In this document: positions 5,457-5,687 of the stretch, one piece after another | How the letters are laid out: each line of letters opens with the position of its first letter | Position numbering within the stretch: the first letter of the stretch is position 1 | Assembly: GCA_900770725.1 (NCBI GenBank) | Contig: CAAGLL010000098.1 | Coordinates: 1-5,687 of the forward strand | Reading direction: 5' to 3' | Length of the DNA: 5,687 nt | Source: an uncultured Succinivibrio sp. | GTDB lineage: Bacteria > Pseudomonadota > Gammaproteobacteria > Enterobacterales > Succinivibrionaceae | The notes under the pieces: generated by a model | What the model saw: the letters and a program-made list of their open reading frames with translations, nothing else | The model's database searches: none | What the model was told of the DNA's origin: nothing | Program-made: the position numbers and the translations under genes

Positions 5457-5470
5457 GACTCAACAAAATC

Positions 5471-5498
5471 TTGGGATTTCAAACAGCTCTGATATAAT
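5471..5498 (+). promoter_or_regulatory. Sigma-70 promoter for the AAA-ATPase-like gene
   Basis: TATAAT (5493-5498) is a perfect -10. TTGGGA (5471-5476), 16 bases upstream, matches the -35 at 4 of 6 bases. The surrounding bases are the most AT-rich of this part of the window. Transcription should start near 5505, giving a leader of about 68 bases. Confidence 0.75.
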
Positions 5499-5505
5499 CG
5501 CAAAT

Positions 5506-5554
5506 AAAGGCGGCAGATTGGCGAAGGCTCATTGAACCTGGTGCCAAAGCCTTT
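5506..5554 (+). promoter_or_regulatory. Leader with mutually exclusive stems before the AAA-ATPase-like gene
   Basis: The segment AGCCTTT (5548-5554) can pair with AAAGGC (5506-5511) or, through AAGGCT/AGCCTT, with 5524-5529. TTGGC (5518-5522) can also pair with GCCAA (5543-5547), and TGAAC (5533-5537) with GTTCA (5555-5559), which abuts the Shine-Dalgarno. Two competing folds are therefore possible just before the ribosome binding site. Whether either forms is unknown. Confidence 0.3.
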
Positions 5555-5560
5555 GTTCAG

Positions 5561-5565
5561 AGGAG
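5561..5565 (+). promoter_or_regulatory. Ribosome binding site fixing the start at 5573
   Basis: AGGAG sits 7 bases before the ATG at 5573. It supports a gene start that is otherwise seen only as a short fragment at the window edge. Confidence 0.75.
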
Positions 5566-5572
5566 AGCGGAC

Positions 5573-5687
5573 ATGCAGGTGCAGTATGACATTCAGGCGG
5601 GCACTGAGGACTTTTCCAGCTTCATCGCCTCCAAAAGCTACTACGTGGACAAGACCAGGTTCCTGCGTCCGCTGCTGACCAGGACCG
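5573..5687 (+). CDS. AAA-ATPase-like / PD-(D/E)XK family protein, N-terminus only
   Basis: Only the first 38 residues are in the window. They read DFSSFIASKSYYVDKTRFLRPLL at 13-35; the pattern of a short acidic-aromatic lead, a tyrosine pair, VDKT and a following hydrophobic helix is the characteristic opening of the AAA-ATPase-like domain family (PF09820), whose members usually carry a C-terminal PD-(D/E)XK nuclease-like domain (DUF1703). The P-loop that should follow lies beyond the edge. AGGAG at 5561-5565, 7 bases before the ATG, and a strong promoter support the start. The family's role is not settled; members are often present in many copies in gut anaerobes. Whether this copy is intact cannot be judged here. 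Confidence 0.75.
   Translation, partial: MQVQYDIQAGTEDFSSFIASKSYYVDKTRFLRPLLTRT

Larger units (their letters stand above)
5200..5572. other. 373-base non-coding region with hairpins and a promoter
   Basis: I see no convincing gene here. The region holds a two-tier GC hairpin after the exported-protein gene (5224-5254), a small stem-loop GCTAC/GTAGC (5311-5315/5322-5326), two tandem 6-bp-stem hairpins (5396-5416 and 5438-5456), a sigma-70 promoter (5471-5498), and a leader able to form alternative stems before the AAA-ATPase-like gene. A + frame of 98 codons starting at 5196 (ATGA overlap) runs through these elements and stops at 5492, inside the promoter spacer; its mixed third-position base use is unlike the neighbouring genes. 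Confidence 0.6.

Noticed and set aside
5196..5492. 98-codon + frame with several Cys overlapping the end of the exported-protein gene (ATGA)
   Set aside because: Mixed codon usage unlike its neighbours, passage through several hairpins and a stop inside the promoter spacer make it an unlikely gene; the ATGA overlap alone is not enough.

Overview
The window looks like chromosomal DNA from a GC-rich gammaproteobacterium. The triosephosphate isomerase has the E. coli length (255 residues) and the enterobacterial-type N-terminus (LVMGNWKLNG), and the phosphofructokinase is E. coli PfkA-like throughout. The last gene opens like the AAA-ATPase-like/PD-(D/E)XK family, which is often multi-copy in gut anaerobes. 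A Succinivibrionaceae-like gut bacterium would fit, but that placement is an inference. All genes supported here lie on the + strand.

Layout: 1-196 holds the C-terminal tail of an unidentified upstream gene, ending in a small terminator-like hairpin. 197-467 is a regulatory region with a -10-like element, a CRP-like half site, a 14-bp palindrome (TTGTATcaATACAA) and a GC-rich hairpin just before the next start codon. 468-2244 is a two-gene glycolytic operon, tpiA-pfkA, closed by a perfect 12-bp-stem terminator at 2262-2289. 2356-2434 carries a promoter candidate and a strong Shine-Dalgarno. 2435-4477 encodes a 680-residue inner-membrane enzyme of the LTA-synthase/OpgB branch of the sulfatase superfamily, with all expected catalytic and metal residues visible. 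After GC-rich hairpins, 4591-5199 encodes a 202-residue exported protein of unknown function. 5200-5572 is non-coding, with several hairpins and a good sigma-70 promoter (TTGGGA-16-TATAAT). The window ends 38 codons into an AAA-ATPase-like gene starting at 5573.

Functionally, TpiA and PfkA act in upper glycolysis and share one transcript. The membrane transferase probably decorates a periplasmic or envelope glycan or lipid with phosphoglycerol or phosphoethanolamine. The exported protein next to it may work in the same compartment, but nothing in its sequence proves a link.

No defence island, CRISPR array, insertion sequence, tRNA or rRNA was seen. No obviously new multi-gene system is visible. 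The most unusual points are residue substitutions in the two glycolytic enzymes, and a shared initiation architecture (hairpin, no clear Shine-Dalgarno, AT-rich first codons) at tpiA and at the exported-protein gene.
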